Below the pieces are notes generated by a model. It saw nothing but the letters and a program-made list of their open reading frames with translations. It did no database searches and was not told the origin of the DNA. From Vibrio sp. 99-8-1 (GTDB taxonomy: Bacteria; Pseudomonadota; Gammaproteobacteria; Enterobacterales; Vibrionaceae): DNA of 64,000 nucleotides. Made by a program: the position numbers and the translations under genes. Below are positions 53,877 through 64,000 of this stretch, in pieces. How positions within the stretch are numbered: position 1 is the first letter of the stretch; every line of letters begins with the position of its first letter. Location of the stretch: assembly GCF_013114595.1 (NCBI RefSeq), contig NZ_VTXE01000004.1, positions 62,001 through 126,000 of the forward strand, given 5' to 3'.

Positions 53877-54272
53877 TTAGCCCTGATGGCGGTGAATAAA
53901 CGCCATCATCCCCTGCTTATCTAAATAACCATCGGCTTTTTTATGAGCCCTAAGGTATTGATATGCAGAAATAACAAGTCGGTGTTGCGACTGTTCTTGC
54001 TCAGGAATATTTCTGTTTAACACGGCTTCATGAGCCATTAAGTACGCTGGCATATCGACAACTTCCACCTGACGATATAAATAGCCGCATCCAGTAGCAA
54101 GCCACTCTAATGAACAGTTAGCTTTCATGGCAATTTGGTTGGCTTTGCTTAAGCTTGGCTCGCTTCCCTTGAGGTATTTGCGGATAAGTGCTTCGCTCAT
54201 ATCTACTCGTCTGGCAAAACCGCTGACACTCTCTTCTCCAATCAACTCTTTTAAACGCTGTGAAAAACTCAT
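53877..54272 (-). CDS. Helix-turn-helix (phage CI/BetR-like) regulator
   Basis: 131 aa. The N-terminal HTH is clear: LKELIGEESVSGFARRVDMS followed by EALIRKYLKGSEPSLSKANQ. The C-terminal half (from VEVVDMPAYLMAHEAVLNRN) is helical and of unknown function. This arrangement is common in vibrios as a stand-alone regulator and also in phage repressors, but no other phage genes surround it. It is divergent from the aldo-keto reductase gene, 105 nt between the starts. Confidence 0.8.
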   Translation of the reverse strand: MSFSQRLKELIGEESVSGFARRVDMSEALIRKYLKGSEPSLSKANQIAMKANCSLEWLATGCGYLYRQVEVVDMPAYLMAHEAVLNRNIPEQEQSQHRLVISAYQYLRAHKKADGYLDKQGMMAFIHRHQG

Positions 54273-54377
54273 AATTTCGTACTCTGGTTCGAACTATCCC
54301 CTATTTTGCATTGTGCATTAGTTAAAACAAGCCTAAAGTTGAGCAAAATCGTGGTTTTACTATTAAGGAGTAAATGA

Positions 54378-55286
54378 ATGGTTGCAAAGGTATCAATTGC
54401 GCCTCAAGGCCCAGAGTTCTCAGAAATAGTTCAGGGATACTGGAGAATGGCGGAGTGGGGAATGTCTGCTCAGCAGCGTTTGTCATTTTTAAAGCAGCAT
54501 GTTGAGCTGGGAATTTCTACCGTCGATCATGCTGATATTTATGGTAACTATCAGTGTGAGCAGTTGTTTGGTGAGGCGTTGAAAATAGATCCAAGCATTC
54601 GCGAGCAGATACAGATAGTGACTAAATGTGATATTCATTTATGCGGAGATAAAACGCCAGAACGAAAAATCAATCATTACGACACTAGTAAAGCTCATAT
54701 TCTTCAGTCTGTTGATAACTCTTTATCAAGATTAAATGTTGATAGTATTGATGTTTTGCTTATACATCGTCCAGATGCCCTGATGGATGCAGATGAAGTC
54801 GCAGAGGCGTTTAATCAATTAAGCCGTGCGGGAAAAGTAAATCATTTTGGTGTATCTAATCACTCTCCGAGCCAGTTTAACTTACTGCAATCTCGTTTGG
54901 ATAAGCCTCTGGTGACCAATCAAGTAGAGATAAATCCCATCAATTTTGATGTTACCGAAGATGGAACACTGGATCAGTTGCAGCAGTTGAGAACAAAACC
55001 AATGGCGTGGTCTTGTTTAGCGGGTGGTCGCTTAATCTTAGGAACGTCTCAACAAGAACTTGCCATTCGAGAAGAGCTTGAGGCAATTAGAGGTGAGGTT
55101 GGAGCAAGCAGTATTGATCAAGTTATTTATGCTTGGATTCGCCGCTTGCCTTCTCACCCTCTGGTTATCCTTGGTTCTGGAAAAATCGAAAGGGTGAAAG
55201 CTGCAGTTGACGCGCTTGATATTGAGCTAACTCGAGAGCAATGGTTCCGTATCTGGGTTGCATCGAAAGGACACGGTGTGCCGTAA
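54378..55286 (+). CDS. Aldo-keto reductase (YdhF-like)
   Basis: 302 aa NADPH-dependent oxidoreductase. The fold markers are VQGYWRMAEWG near the N-terminus, GISTVDHADIYG (catalytic Asp and Tyr), Lys in VTKCDIHLC, and LLIHRPDALMD with His. The C-terminal cofactor segment is ILGSGKIERVKAAVDAL. It matches E. coli YdhF, whose substrate is not established. AAGGAG lies upstream. Monocistronic, with a terminator downstream at 55317. Confidence 0.88.
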   Translation: MVAKVSIAPQGPEFSEIVQGYWRMAEWGMSAQQRLSFLKQHVELGISTVDHADIYGNYQCEQLFGEALKIDPSIREQIQIVTKCDIHLCGDKTPERKINHYDTSKAHILQSVDNSLSRLNVDSIDVLLIHRPDALMDADEVAEAFNQLSRAGKVNHFGVSNHSPSQFNLLQSRLDKPLVTNQVEINPINFDVTEDGTLDQLQQLRTKPMAWSCLAGGRLILGTSQQELAIREELEAIRGEVGASSIDQVIYAWIRRLPSHPLVILGSGKIERVKAAVDALDIELTREQWFRIWVASKGHGVP

Positions 55287-55611
55287 CCTGCATTAGATTA
55301 GCGGGTTAACCTATCTTGCCCACTTAATGTGGGCATTTTTATGTCTGGTGGAAACCCCCCATTTCTATAGGCGTTATTTAAATGAGTTTAGTATTCAAGT
55401 TGCTCATTGTATGAAAAACAAGCAGGCGGTTAAGTTTTAACATAAACAGTGATTATTATTGCTAACAAACACATTAATACTTCGTTACTTATGTGTATAA
55501 TCTAATAAACTAAATAACATATTAATAAAAAATCGTTTGATTTATAGATAGTTCTCTTAACGTCACTCTAGCTTTGTCTCAATTTATCCCGATGAATTTT
55601 TAAGGTAATTT
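55287..55611. other. Intergenic region between the aldo-keto reductase and chemoreceptor genes
   Basis: 325 nt. It contains a strong terminator at 55317-55340: TGCCCAC (55317-55323) pairs with GTGGGCA (55329-55335), then TTTTTAT. The rest is AT-rich leader for the chemoreceptor gene, with no other structure seen. Confidence 0.6.
55317..55340 (+). terminator. Terminator of the aldo-keto reductase gene
   Basis: A 7-bp perfect stem (TGCCCAC/GTGGGCA) with a 5-nt loop and a five-T tract. Confidence 0.85.
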
Positions 55612-57516
55612 ATGTTAAAACTAAGCTTTAAAGGGGCTCTGCTTGCCTCAATTTCTGTTTTGGTTGCTGTATCAGTGGGAACCGCAAACTATTTGTCTTT
55701 TGTTAATGAACGCGATGTTCTTCAAGCAACTATTTATCAAAACACTCAACAAAGAGTAGAAGTAGAAGCCAAGAGAGTAGAGAACTTTATGACGTCTAAG
55801 GCGTCAGCTATCCATAATTTGGCAAATGATTATCGAAGTTATCAATACCGTGACAATCATGCAGAGCGAATGAGAGTTGCGAGCTTAGGGGCTGGCGTAA
55901 GCAATGTTATGGTTGGCATGCAAAATGGTGATGCTTATGTCTCTTCCAATTTTGATGGCTGGATTGATAACAAGAATCCCTCTTCTTATGACCCAAGAAA
56001 AAGACCTTGGTATCAGCAGGCACAAAGTACAGGCCAATTAATTTATACAGAAGCTTACAACGATGCTATGACCGGTGAGCTGATGGTTAGCATTGGCGAA
56101 ACGTTTGGTTCTGGTGTTGTATTGGCGGATGTCTCTTTAGACGTGCTGAACAAAGCGGTTAAAGATATTAATTTGCCAGGTGCAATAGCAATAATCATTA
56201 GTGAGGATACCACTGCATTAGCAAGTACCTTAGATATGGTAAACAATGGTGACAAGTTAACCCAATTTTCATCGCTTAATGAAGTGGCGAATAAAGTCGT
56301 AGGCCAATCATCATCAATTGTAGAGTATCAGTTAGACGACAGTGACAAGGTTCTGTTTTCAAAGCGTATAGAGTTAGCGGATAAGAACTGGTATCTGCTT
56401 ATATCGTTAGATAAGAGCGTGGTTTTTGCCTCTATTGAGGAAGCGAAACACGCGGCATTTATTTCCACTATTATTTATCTGTTTGTCAGTATTGTTTTGG
56501 CTCTGCTGATCTTAAATCGCCTCTATCGACCAATACTCGCGCTGAAAAAAACGATACAGAGTTTATCCAGTGGCGATGGTGATCTCACCCAGCGTTTGGA
56601 GGTGAACTCCGATGATGATCTAGGGCAAATCGCACAAGGTGTAAATGCGTTTATTGAAAATCTACAAAAAATGATGCTAGAGATAGAAGGTTCGACGGTC
56701 AAATTACAAAGTGATGTTGCGGCGTTAACCGCTCAAACACAGAACAATTCTGAGATACTGTCGCAACATGTCGTAGAGACAGAACAGATCGTAGCCGCGA
56801 TTGAAGAGATGAACTCGACGGCTGAGTCAGTAGCACATCATGCAGCAGAAACGGCGCAATTTACTTCAGAAGCTTCAACGATGAGTGGTGAATCGTTAGA
56901 GGTGGTTAGTGGTGCGCAAGCGAAAGTCTCCTCTTTGGTTGCTGAAGTTGAAGATACCGCCAGTAGCATTAACAATATGAGTGATGAGACGAAGGGAATC
57001 AGTTCAATCTTAAGTGTGATTGGTGATATTGCGGAGCAGACGAATTTGCTAGCACTGAATGCAGCAATAGAAGCTGCAAGAGCGGGTGAACAAGGTCGAG
57101 GGTTTGCGGTAGTTGCAGACGAAGTTCGTGCTTTAGCAAGTCGTACTCAAATCAGTACCGGTGAAATTGAACAAGCGTTGGAGAGTTTGATTCAAGGTAG
57201 CCACTCTGTTTCAGAGTCAATGAATGCCACCAAAAATACCTGTAATGAAACATTTGAGAGTACCGAATTGGTAGGCCAGCGTATTAATGGTCTTACAAGT
57301 CATATCACTGAAATCCATGATCTTAGTACTCAAATTGCAACGGCGGCAGAAGAGCAGAGCAGTGTGACGCAAGAGGTGAGCCGTAACATGTCTTCAATTA
57401 ACGACATGGTGAGTCAGCTCAATGCTAACGGTCAAGAAACCTCACTGCAGACAGAAAATATCGCTGTGATCAATGGGCAGATAACACAAGTGGTTGAGAA
57501 GTTTAAACTTAGATAA
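55612..57516 (+). CDS. Methyl-accepting chemotaxis protein with dCache_1 amino-acid-type sensor
   Basis: 634 aa. TM1 is residues ~8-28, the periplasmic double-Cache domain ~35-275, TM2 ~282-302, HAMP ~303-357, then the signalling coiled coil with a canonical tip ([20 protein letters not shown]). The pocket stretch [12 protein letters not shown] and [17 protein letters not shown] keeps the Tyr, Arg, Trp, Tyr and Asp of the amino-acid-binding Cache motif, so an amino acid ligand is likely. A strong terminator (57538-57560) follows. Confidence 0.93.
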   Translation: MLKLSFKGALLASISVLVAVSVGTANYLSFVNERDVLQATIYQNTQQRVEVEAKRVENFMTSKASAIHNLANDYRSYQYRDNHAERMRVASLGAGVSNVMVGMQNGDAYVSSNFDGWIDNKNPSSYDPRKRPWYQQAQSTGQLIYTEAYNDAMTGELMVSIGETFGSGVVLADVSLDVLNKAVKDINLPGAIAIIISEDTTALASTLDMVNNGDKLTQFSSLNEVANKVVGQSSSIVEYQLDDSDKVLFSKRIELADKNWYLLISLDKSVVFASIEEAKHAAFISTIIYLFVSIVLALLILNRLYRPILALKKTIQSLSSGDGDLTQRLEVNSDDDLGQIAQGVNAFIENLQKMMLEIEGSTVKLQSDVAALTAQTQNNSEILSQHVVETEQIVAAIEEMNSTAESVAHHAAETAQFTSEASTMSGESLEVVSGAQAKVSSLVAEVEDTASSINNMSDETKGISSILSVIGDIAEQTNLLALNAAIEAARAGEQGRGFAVVADEVRALASRTQISTGEIEQALESLIQGSHSVSESMNATKNTCNETFESTELVGQRINGLTSHITEIHDLSTQIATAAEEQSSVTQEVSRNMSSINDMVSQLNANGQETSLQTENIAVINGQITQVVEKFKLR

Positions 57517-57537
57517 GAGATCGGTTTTTGAGTTATC

Positions 57538-57560
57538 AAGCGCCCTTTTTATGGGCGCTT
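57538..57560. terminator. Terminator after the second chemoreceptor
   Basis: AAGCGCCC (57538-57545) pairs with GGGCGCTT (57553-57560) around a loop of 7 nt. Confidence 0.8.
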
Positions 57561-57601
57561 GTCTATGGTTTATGCGTAGACTCGCGGCATCGGCCTAGTG
57601 A

Positions 57602-58711
57602 CTAGCTGGTGACAATGGAAGACATTACTTTATTCAGTATTCCTACCCAGTAAGGACAAAACTGGCTGCCGCTCGCGTGAGTAATTTCTTGTAATGCGTG
57701 GACGATAGGGCGTTTGCGATGAATTTCCTGAGCACGGTCATGGGTCATCGCTTCGAATGCGTCAACGATGGCGATTATTTTGGCGCCATCAGTAATGTTC
57801 TCTTGCGTAAGTCCTTTAGGGTAGCCTTTCCCGTCGACTCTTTCATGATGCTCAAGTATAAATTGCTGTGCTTCTGACCAGTGAGGCATCTCTAACAATA
57901 TATTCGCGCCTCGTTGAATGTGTGTTCGTAACCTATTTATTTCTGTTTCTGATAATTTACTAGACTGTCTTAACAGCGCAATAGGCAATAACGACATACC
58001 TACATCATGGAGGTATACCGCTGCTCGTAGCTGATTTTCGTCAATTGGTTTGCCCGCGTATTGATTTAATAATAGTGCCAACTTTAACTGACGTCCGCTG
58101 CGGCCTTGCCAGTTATCAATTCTCTGTTCAACCGGTCCCATTAAAGAGTGAAAAAACACCAAATCGGGTTCTACCTCTTGTGCCCAGTCAACTCTAAGAT
58201 CATCAAATTCATGTGTCACCAGCTTGCTTTCGGTATCTTCTGCAAGGGAAGGCTCTAAGATATGTAAGGTTTGAGTTAAAAGAGCAGGGTGATCTTGGAT
58301 GTTGTCAGATTTTACTTGGGAAACAACCCGTGTTGCCTGCGCATACATATCCGAGTCATATTCGGCGTATCCTATCTTACCGCAATCATCAACAAAGGCA
58401 TTCACTTGTTCAAATAGGGTGAGCAATAAATCCGAGATGATACTGTTGTGCTGTATAACCCCTTCTCTCATCATGCCCAATATATCCTCAACGGCAGTGA
58501 GTAAAGGTAACAAAGGAGATATTTGAGCAAGACTAATGTCCCCTTTTATGGTGTGTATAGAGCGAAAAAGCTTATCTAACAGCTCGCGGCTGTTTGGCTC
58601 GTGCCCCAACATTATCAATGTATTAGCACTGTTTTCACAAAGAACATCAACTTCATCAACCACGTCATAAAATAAATCATCATCTAAATTTTGCGGTATG
58701 AATATATCCAT
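57602..58711 (-). CDS. HPt-HD-GYP protein
   Basis: 369 aa from ATG 58711. The N-terminal HPt domain carries the phosphorylatable His in SIHTIKGD (near residue 53). The C-terminal HD-GYP domain is intact: AAVYLHDVGMS (HD), HHERVDGKGYPKGL (GYP), and AIVDAFEAMTHDR. HD-GYP domains degrade c-di-GMP, and the HPt domain suggests control by a hybrid kinase or phosphorelay. No membrane segment. Divergent from the RND efflux operon. Confidence 0.9.
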   Translation of the reverse strand: MDIFIPQNLDDDLFYDVVDEVDVLCENSANTLIMLGHEPNSRELLDKLFRSIHTIKGDISLAQISPLLPLLTAVEDILGMMREGVIQHNSIISDLLLTLFEQVNAFVDDCGKIGYAEYDSDMYAQATRVVSQVKSDNIQDHPALLTQTLHILEPSLAEDTESKLVTHEFDDLRVDWAQEVEPDLVFFHSLMGPVEQRIDNWQGRSGRQLKLALLLNQYAGKPIDENQLRAAVYLHDVGMSLLPIALLRQSSKLSETEINRLRTHIQRGANILLEMPHWSEAQQFILEHHERVDGKGYPKGLTQENITDGAKIIAIVDAFEAMTHDRAQEIHRKRPIVHALQEITHASGSQFCPYWVGILNKVMSSIVTS

Positions 58712-58821
58712 TCTCAATGCTCTCTTATTGTCTCTATAGTTGGAAAACCGATCATATGAAACGAGGAAATGTAAAAATTAGTATAACGCACACTGATGTT
58801 TTTGGATGTGGCGTTACCTCT

Positions 58822-58839
58822 AACTATTAGCAAATAGTT
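58822..58839. promoter_or_regulatory. Possible operator upstream of the RND operon
   Basis: AACTATT (58822-58828) and AATAGTT (58833-58839) are perfect 7-bp arms with a 4-nt centre, in the divergent region between HD-GYP and RND genes. The spacing is typical of TetR-type sites, but no TetR gene is adjacent. Confidence 0.35.
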
Positions 58840-59000
58840 GATTAGTTAATGATGAGGTACTCATGAAATGGATACATGCTCATTAATATTTTGAAACAAT
58901 TACAGTGTAAGTCTTGATACAACTCGGACATTGATTAGTGAGAGATATATAAGAATCGGCCTAGAAAGTTATCCTCAATTACTTATTTAATGGTTGTTTA

Positions 59001-60146
59001 ATGAGAAAAAAAACACTTATCGCACTAATCTCTTCAGCTATTGTGTTAACGGGTTGCGGTGAAAGCAATACCGGTAATCATCAATCTATGGCGCCAATGG
59101 TTTCTGTTCAGAATGTTGAAGTGAGCAGCTATAACCGCAACAAACAGTATGTTGGCCGAGTCAGTGCCGTTGACGATGTGACGATTACAGCGCAAGTTTC
59201 AGGCTATCTTAAATCTCGTCATTTCGTTGAAGGTGAGATGGTAGAAAAGGGCCAATTGCTGTACCAAATAGAGCCTTCGTCATTTGAAGCGCAACTTGCT
59301 AGTGCAAAAGCGTCTATAGCGCAGGCTAATGCTAACTTGAAGAAAGCCAATATGGATTTTGAGCGAGCAGAAAATCTGTTACCTAAGGGGAACATTTCCC
59401 AGTCCGAGTTTGATGCATTAACGGCGGCAAAGTTAGGCGCAGAAGCACAGGTTGAGGCCAGTGAAGCGCAAGTTAAATTAGCAGAAGTTAACCTCTCTTA
59501 TACTAAAATCGTCGCGCCATTTGCAGGAAGAATTAGCGAAAGCTACGCCAGCATCGGTGATTTGATTTCACCTTCATCCGGTATCTTGACCAGCATTGTT
59601 AATTTAGACCCAATACACACCAACTTTACAATAAGTGAAAGAGAAAGGCTGATGATGGGGATCGAAAATAGCCAAGGTGATGGGTCAGGTGCCGCCGACA
59701 GTATTGATGTGGAAATCATTTTAGAAAACCAACAAAAATTGGACCAAGTAGGGCGATTGGATTTTATTGGCAACCGAATTGATTTACAAACAGGTACGCT
59801 GGCGATGCGCGCCATCGTTGAAAACCCAGATTACACCTTGCTTCCGGGGCAGCATGTGAAGATCTCTCTTGTTGAAAAAAATGAAATTGAGGTCATTGTT
59901 ATTCCGAGAAGAGCAGTGCAAACGGATCTACAAGGAGATTTTGTTATGGCACTGAGAGAGGGAAATGTTGTAGAACGAGTTAATGTTTCTCTTGGTGCTC
60001 AAACAGACGCTGGCACCATTGTTCAACAAGGGTTACAGCCACAAGATGTGATTATCACTAAAGGACTTCAACGCATTAGAAACGGTATGGAAGTATCGCT
60101 AGATAAGGCCTCAATGGAATTATTGTCAAATAAAGAGGAGTCTTAA
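59001..60146 (+). CDS. RND efflux periplasmic adaptor lipoprotein
   Basis: 381 aa membrane-fusion protein of a tripartite efflux pump. The lipobox is VLTGC with Cys19. The hairpin and lipoyl regions are typical: [20 protein letters not shown], then [20 protein letters not shown], then [20 protein letters not shown]. It is the first gene of a two-gene operon with the RND permease (the permease ATG comes 1 nt after this stop). No outer-membrane TolC gene is adjacent, which is normal for vibrios. Resembles Vex/AcrA-type adaptors. Confidence 0.92.
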   Translation: MRKKTLIALISSAIVLTGCGESNTGNHQSMAPMVSVQNVEVSSYNRNKQYVGRVSAVDDVTITAQVSGYLKSRHFVEGEMVEKGQLLYQIEPSSFEAQLASAKASIAQANANLKKANMDFERAENLLPKGNISQSEFDALTAAKLGAEAQVEASEAQVKLAEVNLSYTKIVAPFAGRISESYASIGDLISPSSGILTSIVNLDPIHTNFTISERERLMMGIENSQGDGSGAADSIDVEIILENQQKLDQVGRLDFIGNRIDLQTGTLAMRAIVENPDYTLLPGQHVKISLVEKNEIEVIVIPRRAVQTDLQGDFVMALREGNVVERVNVSLGAQTDAGTIVQQGLQPQDVIITKGLQRIRNGMEVSLDKASMELLSNKEES

Positions 60147-60147
60147 T

Positions 60148-63100
60148 ATGTTGAGTCGCTTTTTTATAAATAGACCAAAGTTTGCTCTGGTTATTTCCAT
60201 TATTTTAACCTTAGCTGGGGGCATTGCTTTAACTCAACTGCCTGTGGCTGAGTACCCTAAAATCAGTCCTCCCTCTGTGAGTGTGACTGCTTTCTATACT
60301 GGAGCAAGTGCAGAAACGGTAGAGCAAGCGATAGCTGACCCTATTGAAACATCGGTAAACGGCGTTGAAGACATGATCTATATGTCTTCGAAAAGTGCGA
60401 ATGATGGTTCATATAACCTTAACGTGACTTTTGATGTTGGCACTGATCCTGATATGGCTCAGGTTAATGTGCAAAACCGAGTGTCGCAAATAGAGTCTAA
60501 GCTGCCTCAAGAAGTGAGAATGGTTGGGGTTACGGTAAAGAAACGTTCTCCCGACTTATTGATGGTACTGAACTTTTACTCTGAAGATGGCCAGTATGAC
60601 GATCAGTTTTTGGTCAACTACGTCAATCTCAACATCAAAGATCAACTTGCCAGAGTAGAAGGCATTAGTGAAGTTGGTGTGATTGGTGGCGGCGAATACG
60701 CCATGCGGGTTTGGCTCGATCCAGAGAAAATGGCCAGCTTAAATTTAACCACGTCAGATGTTTATGCTTCGTTGGCTGAACAGAATGTTCAAGTTGCAGC
60801 GGGTAAAATTGGCGCACCACCATACAATAATGCACAAGAAGTACAGTTTAACTTGGTGACAAAAGGAAGATTAGAGTCTGTTGAAGAGTTTGAAAATGTA
60901 GTTCTGCGAGCAAACAATGATGGCTCGGCAATTTATCTTAAGGATGTTGCACGCGTAGAGCTTGGAAAGAAATTTTATGATGGCAATGGACAGTTTAGAG
61001 GACAAGAAGCCTCAATTGTCACTCTCTCATTGCAATCGGATGCCAATGCGCTAGAAAGTGGCAAAGCGGTGATGGCGCTGCTCGACAATATGAGCGTGAA
61101 TTTCCCGCAAGGAATGGTGTATGAAACCAGCTATGACACCACGGTTTTTGTTGAGGAATCGATAAAAGGTGTTGTGAAAACACTGATCGAAGCGATATTG
61201 CTCGTTATTGCGGTTACCTATCTATTTTTAGGTAGTGTGAGAGCGACACTGATTCCGGTTGTTGCGATTCCTGTATCGTTAATCGGCACATTCGCATTTA
61301 TGTTATTAACGGGTTTTACCATTAATACCGTGACCTTGTTTGGGTTGATTCTTGCTATCGGGATTGTGGTGGATGACGCAATATTGGTCATCGAAAATGT
61401 CGATACCACGATGCGAAATGATCCTAAATTAACGCCTGCTCAAGCCACATTAAAAGCAATGAAAGAGGTTACGGGGCCAATTATAACGTCTACTTTGGTG
61501 TTACTTGCGGTGTTCTTACCCGTTACCATGTTACCGGGAATCACAGGCATCATGTATCGCCAGTTTGCGCTGACTATCTGTATTTCTGTGGTTATTTCTT
61601 CAATTAATGCCTTAACCTTATCTCCTGCAATGTGTTCATTGGTTCTTAAACAAGGAGGAGGCAATACCGCCAACTGGTTTAAAGCCTTTAACCGTGGTTT
61701 GGACAAAGTCACTAGTCAGTATGGCAAGGTCGCGGGCTTTTTGGTCAAGAAAACCGTATTACTTGCGGCGTTCTTTGCCCTAGCTGTTGCTGCGGTATCG
61801 TTCCTAAGTAGCAACACATCAACGGCGTTTGTTCCACAAGAAGATAAAGGCATTTTGCTAGTAAATGTGCAGTTACCGGATTCTGCTTCTCTATCGCGAA
61901 CAGAAGAAGTGAGCGCCAAGTTGATGTCAATAGTCGAGCAAGAGCCGGGTATTGATGGTGTAACGGTTGCTAATGGCTATGCCTTTATGACGGGAGCTGC
62001 AGCGTCAAATGGAGCATCGTTGTTTATTAAGCTTAAGAGCTGGCAAGAGAGAAATGATCTGCAAGGTGATCATTCGTCATTTGCTATCTCGCAGCGTATT
62101 AATGCCAAAGCCGCCATTGAGATGCCAGAAGCGATGGTATTTGCCATGGGTCCTCCCGCGGTACCGGGAATGGGAGCCGCTTCCGGGTTTGAATTTGTAC
62201 TGGAAGACACTTTAGGTCGTAGCCGTACGGATTTGGCACAAGTTATGGCGGAAGTGATTGAAGAGGCCAATAAGCAACCGGAGATACAGTATACGTTCAG
62301 TACCTTTAGAGCCAATGTGCCTCACTATTATCTGGATATTGATCGAGAGAAAGCGAAGCAGTTAGGGGTGTCGCTAGGCGAGATATTCCAAACTTTACAG
62401 GGAAATCTAGGTTCCATATATGTGAATGATTTCACTATGTTTGGTAAGAACTTTAGAGTGACAATGCAAGCGGACAGCGAGTATAGAAACAGCATGGAAG
62501 AGCTGAGCCGTTTTCACGTTCGTTCAGCGTCTAACGATATGGTACCGCTGAGTACTCTGGTGAGTTACCAGCAAGTGTTTGAGCCCGATGTTGCTTGGCG
62601 TTATAACATGTATCGTTCTGCTGTTATTCAGGGACAGCCTGCTGATGGCTACTCCAGTGGTGATGCTATCGCTGCGATGGAAAGAGCGGCAAAAGAGGTA
62701 CTGCCTCAAGGTTATCAATACGAATGGACAGGCATGGCGTATCAAGAGGTGAAAGCGGGTAACCAAGCTATCTACGCGTTTGCATTGGCTTTGATATTTA
62801 TTTATCTCTTTATGGTTGCTCAGTACGAAAGTTGGAGTATTCCGATCGCCATTATATTGGTGGTGCCCGTTGCGACTTTGGGGTCCTTTATTGCAATCAA
62901 TATCGCCGGCATTCCACTTAACCTGTATGCACAAATAGGCTTAGTACTGCTCATCGCGTTGGCGGCTAAAAATGCGATTTTGATTGTAGAGTTTGCCAAG
63001 AATGAACGGGAAGAGAACAATATGGCCGTTGAAGATGCAGCCGTAAAAGGTGGAACCTTGCGTTTTCGTGCCGTGAATATGACCTCTTGGTCGTTTATAT

Positions 63101-63303
63101 TGGGTATTACACCATTGATATTTGCGTCAGGGGCAGGGCATATCAGTCAGAACTCGTTAGGAGTATCATTAACAGGTGGGTTGTTATGTGTGTTGCTGGC
63201 GGGAACGTTCCTCATTCCCGGTTTCTATGCTTTGATACAGAAGCGGAGAGAGAAAATACATGGTGGCAATACCAAGCTTGTGAAATTGGAAGAAGCAGAA
63301 TAG
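60148..63303 (+). CDS. RND multidrug efflux permease (AcrB-like)
   Basis: 1051 aa inner-membrane proton/drug antiporter. The HAE1 features are present: [20 protein letters not shown], the TM4 proton relay Asp pair in [14 protein letters not shown] near residues 407-408, and SMFPQ-like periplasmic motifs. The periplasmic pore domain has the usual duplicated layout with the second half starting around residue 540 ([20 protein letters not shown]). TM11-12 end in [20 protein letters not shown]. It resembles the V. cholerae VexD/BreB branch, but allocrite cannot be read. Two-gene operon with the adaptor; terminator at 63313-63340. Confidence 0.93.
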   Translation: MLSRFFINRPKFALVISIILTLAGGIALTQLPVAEYPKISPPSVSVTAFYTGASAETVEQAIADPIETSVNGVEDMIYMSSKSANDGSYNLNVTFDVGTDPDMAQVNVQNRVSQIESKLPQEVRMVGVTVKKRSPDLLMVLNFYSEDGQYDDQFLVNYVNLNIKDQLARVEGISEVGVIGGGEYAMRVWLDPEKMASLNLTTSDVYASLAEQNVQVAAGKIGAPPYNNAQEVQFNLVTKGRLESVEEFENVVLRANNDGSAIYLKDVARVELGKKFYDGNGQFRGQEASIVTLSLQSDANALESGKAVMALLDNMSVNFPQGMVYETSYDTTVFVEESIKGVVKTLIEAILLVIAVTYLFLGSVRATLIPVVAIPVSLIGTFAFMLLTGFTINTVTLFGLILAIGIVVDDAILVIENVDTTMRNDPKLTPAQATLKAMKEVTGPIITSTLVLLAVFLPVTMLPGITGIMYRQFALTICISVVISSINALTLSPAMCSLVLKQGGGNTANWFKAFNRGLDKVTSQYGKVAGFLVKKTVLLAAFFALAVAAVSFLSSNTSTAFVPQEDKGILLVNVQLPDSASLSRTEEVSAKLMSIVEQEPGIDGVTVANGYAFMTGAAASNGASLFIKLKSWQERNDLQGDHSSFAISQRINAKAAIEMPEAMVFAMGPPAVPGMGAASGFEFVLEDTLGRSRTDLAQVMAEVIEEANKQPEIQYTFSTFRANVPHYYLDIDREKAKQLGVSLGEIFQTLQGNLGSIYVNDFTMFGKNFRVTMQADSEYRNSMEELSRFHVRSASNDMVPLSTLVSYQQVFEPDVAWRYNMYRSAVIQGQPADGYSSGDAIAAMERAAKEVLPQGYQYEWTGMAYQEVKAGNQAIYAFALALIFIYLFMVAQYESWSIPIAIILVVPVATLGSFIAINIAGIPLNLYAQIGLVLLIALAAKNAILIVEFAKNEREENNMAVEDAAVKGGTLRFRAVNMTSWSFILGITPLIFASGAGHISQNSLGVSLTGGLLCVLLAGTFLIPGFYALIQKRREKIHGGNTKLVKLEEAE

Positions 63304-63312
63304 TCATAATGA

Positions 63313-63340
63313 AAAGCCGCGACATAGGTCGCGGCTTTAG
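63313..63340. terminator. Bidirectional terminator between RND permease and cheV
   Basis: AAAGCCGCGAC and GTCGCGGCTTT pair perfectly across a short ATAG-type loop, between convergent genes. Confidence 0.8.
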
Positions 63341-63362
63341 TGTGATCAAAACAAGGCTGCTA

Positions 63363-64000
63363 TTAAAGTTCTTTGTTCTCTATCTTCTCTGCGCCACGCA
63401 ACATCGCTTGTACTAACTCTGTAGCATCAAATTTTTCCAGTGCTTCGTGAGCACCAACTTGGTGCGCTCTATCTGCACTCATTTCACTGGATAATGACGT
63501 GTGCAATATACGGTATGTATGAGACAACTGTGGATCATTTTGTACTTCAAATGCCAACTCATAGCCATCTAACCCGGGCATTTCAATGTCACTAACCAGC
63601 AGCTCAACTGGATTGTTCTCTTGTGCAAATTTACGCATGAGCTCTAAGGCGTCTAAACCGTTTTTACACACAGAGTAAGAGATATTAATACTGTCCAGAG
63701 CATCAGAAAGTTGCTTACGTGCAATACCTGAGTCATCCACGAGCAAAATATTGATAGGTTTTAAACGTTCTCTTTCGACATCTGTCAGGATAGGAATACG
63801 AGCTGATGCGTCTTGCGGGTAGATTTTCGACAACAGCAGTTCCACGTCAAGCATCTGAACAATAGAGTCATTGTGTCGAGTGATTCCGGTAACGAAGACA
63901 TTTCTGCCTGCGGTTTCAGGTGATGGTTCGATAGCGTGCCAATCACAGTCAATGATTTTATCTATACTTCTCACCATAAAAGCAACAACAGTCCGTAAGC
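63363..64000 (-). CDS. cheV: CheV chemotaxis coupling protein, 5'-truncated by window edge
   Basis: The frame runs off the window. What is present is the end of the CheW-like domain (RTVVAFMVRSIDKI and the VFVTGITRHNDSIVQMLDVE segment) and a complete REC domain: INILLVDDSGIARKQL with acidic pocket, the phospho-acceptor Asp in LLVSDIEMPGLDG, and Lys in HEALEKFDAT. CheV couples receptors to CheA and is itself phosphorylated. The internal ATG at 63977 is not the true start; the open codons continue to 64000. Several vibrios have more than one cheV. Confidence 0.9.
   Translation of the reverse strand, partial: LRTVVAFMVRSIDKIIDCDWHAIEPSPETAGRNVFVTGITRHNDSIVQMLDVELLLSKIYPQDASARIPILTDVERERLKPINILLVDDSGIARKQLSDALDSINISYSVCKNGLDALELMRKFAQENNPVELLVSDIEMPGLDGYELAFEVQNDPQLSHTYRILHTSLSSEMSADRAHQVGAHEALEKFDATELVQAMLRGAEKIENKEL

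Overview
The window looks like part of a Vibrio chromosome, probably the second replicon. The gene content points to Vibrionaceae: a ribose (rbs) operon, a tnaA-tnaB-pdxY indole operon, an Xds-type extracellular nuclease with a GlyGly-CTERM tail, a VF530-family protein, CheV, many chemotaxis and c-di-GMP proteins and a RND pump. No sequence search was run; family calls come from motifs read directly. No rRNA, intact tRNA, CRISPR array or transposase gene was found.

Layout. 1-5.1 kb: rbsA (5' cut by the window edge), rbsC, rbsB, rbsK, rbsR, with a terminator-like hairpin and a structured spacer between rbsB and rbsK. 5.3-15.3 kb: ordinary metabolism and signalling genes (FAD oxidoreductase, chemoreceptor, DMT exporter, D-amino-acid aminotransferase with a BenE-type transporter and a divergent XRE-cupin regulator, AraC regulator, GNAT). 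15.4-19.0 kb: tnaA-tnaB-pdxY. 20-23 kb: cold-shock protein, Rof antiterminator, gamma-glutamyltranspeptidase.

23.1-36.3 kb is an accessory block of toxin-antitoxin-like and defence-like modules: a Fic protein behind four direct repeats with an exact 23-bp period; a ParD-like antitoxin overlapping a second methionine aminopeptidase; a HipB regulator with a HipA N-terminal (HipS-like) protein but no kinase; a TetR/membrane protein/radical-SAM operon; and a four-gene operon of GIY-YIG nuclease, OLD-type ATPase/TOPRIM nuclease, UvrD-like helicase and a HEPN-motif/zinc-ribbon protein. The middle pair resembles Gabija (GajA/GajB); the two flanking genes make it a candidate extended or new variant. 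Just after it lie the last 28 nt of a serine-type tRNA followed by a terminator, which reads as an integration scar marking the right edge of the block.

36.7-64 kb returns to core-like content: a 55-aa protein with a structured leader, DoxX and LysR genes between two near-identical terminators, the Xds-type nuclease, an amidotransferase, a Cys-rich microprotein coupled to an M14 peptidase, a periplasmic alpha-amylase, a c-di-GMP phosphodiesterase, a DMT exporter, a HAD phosphatase, serine deaminase, an aldo-keto reductase, a second chemoreceptor, an HPt-HD-GYP protein, an RND efflux pair and a CheV protein cut by the right edge. At 53.61 kb a sodium:solute symporter and a LacI-type regulator, both missing their 5' ends, are joined head to head, as expected if a single deletion removed the start of a divergent gene pair.
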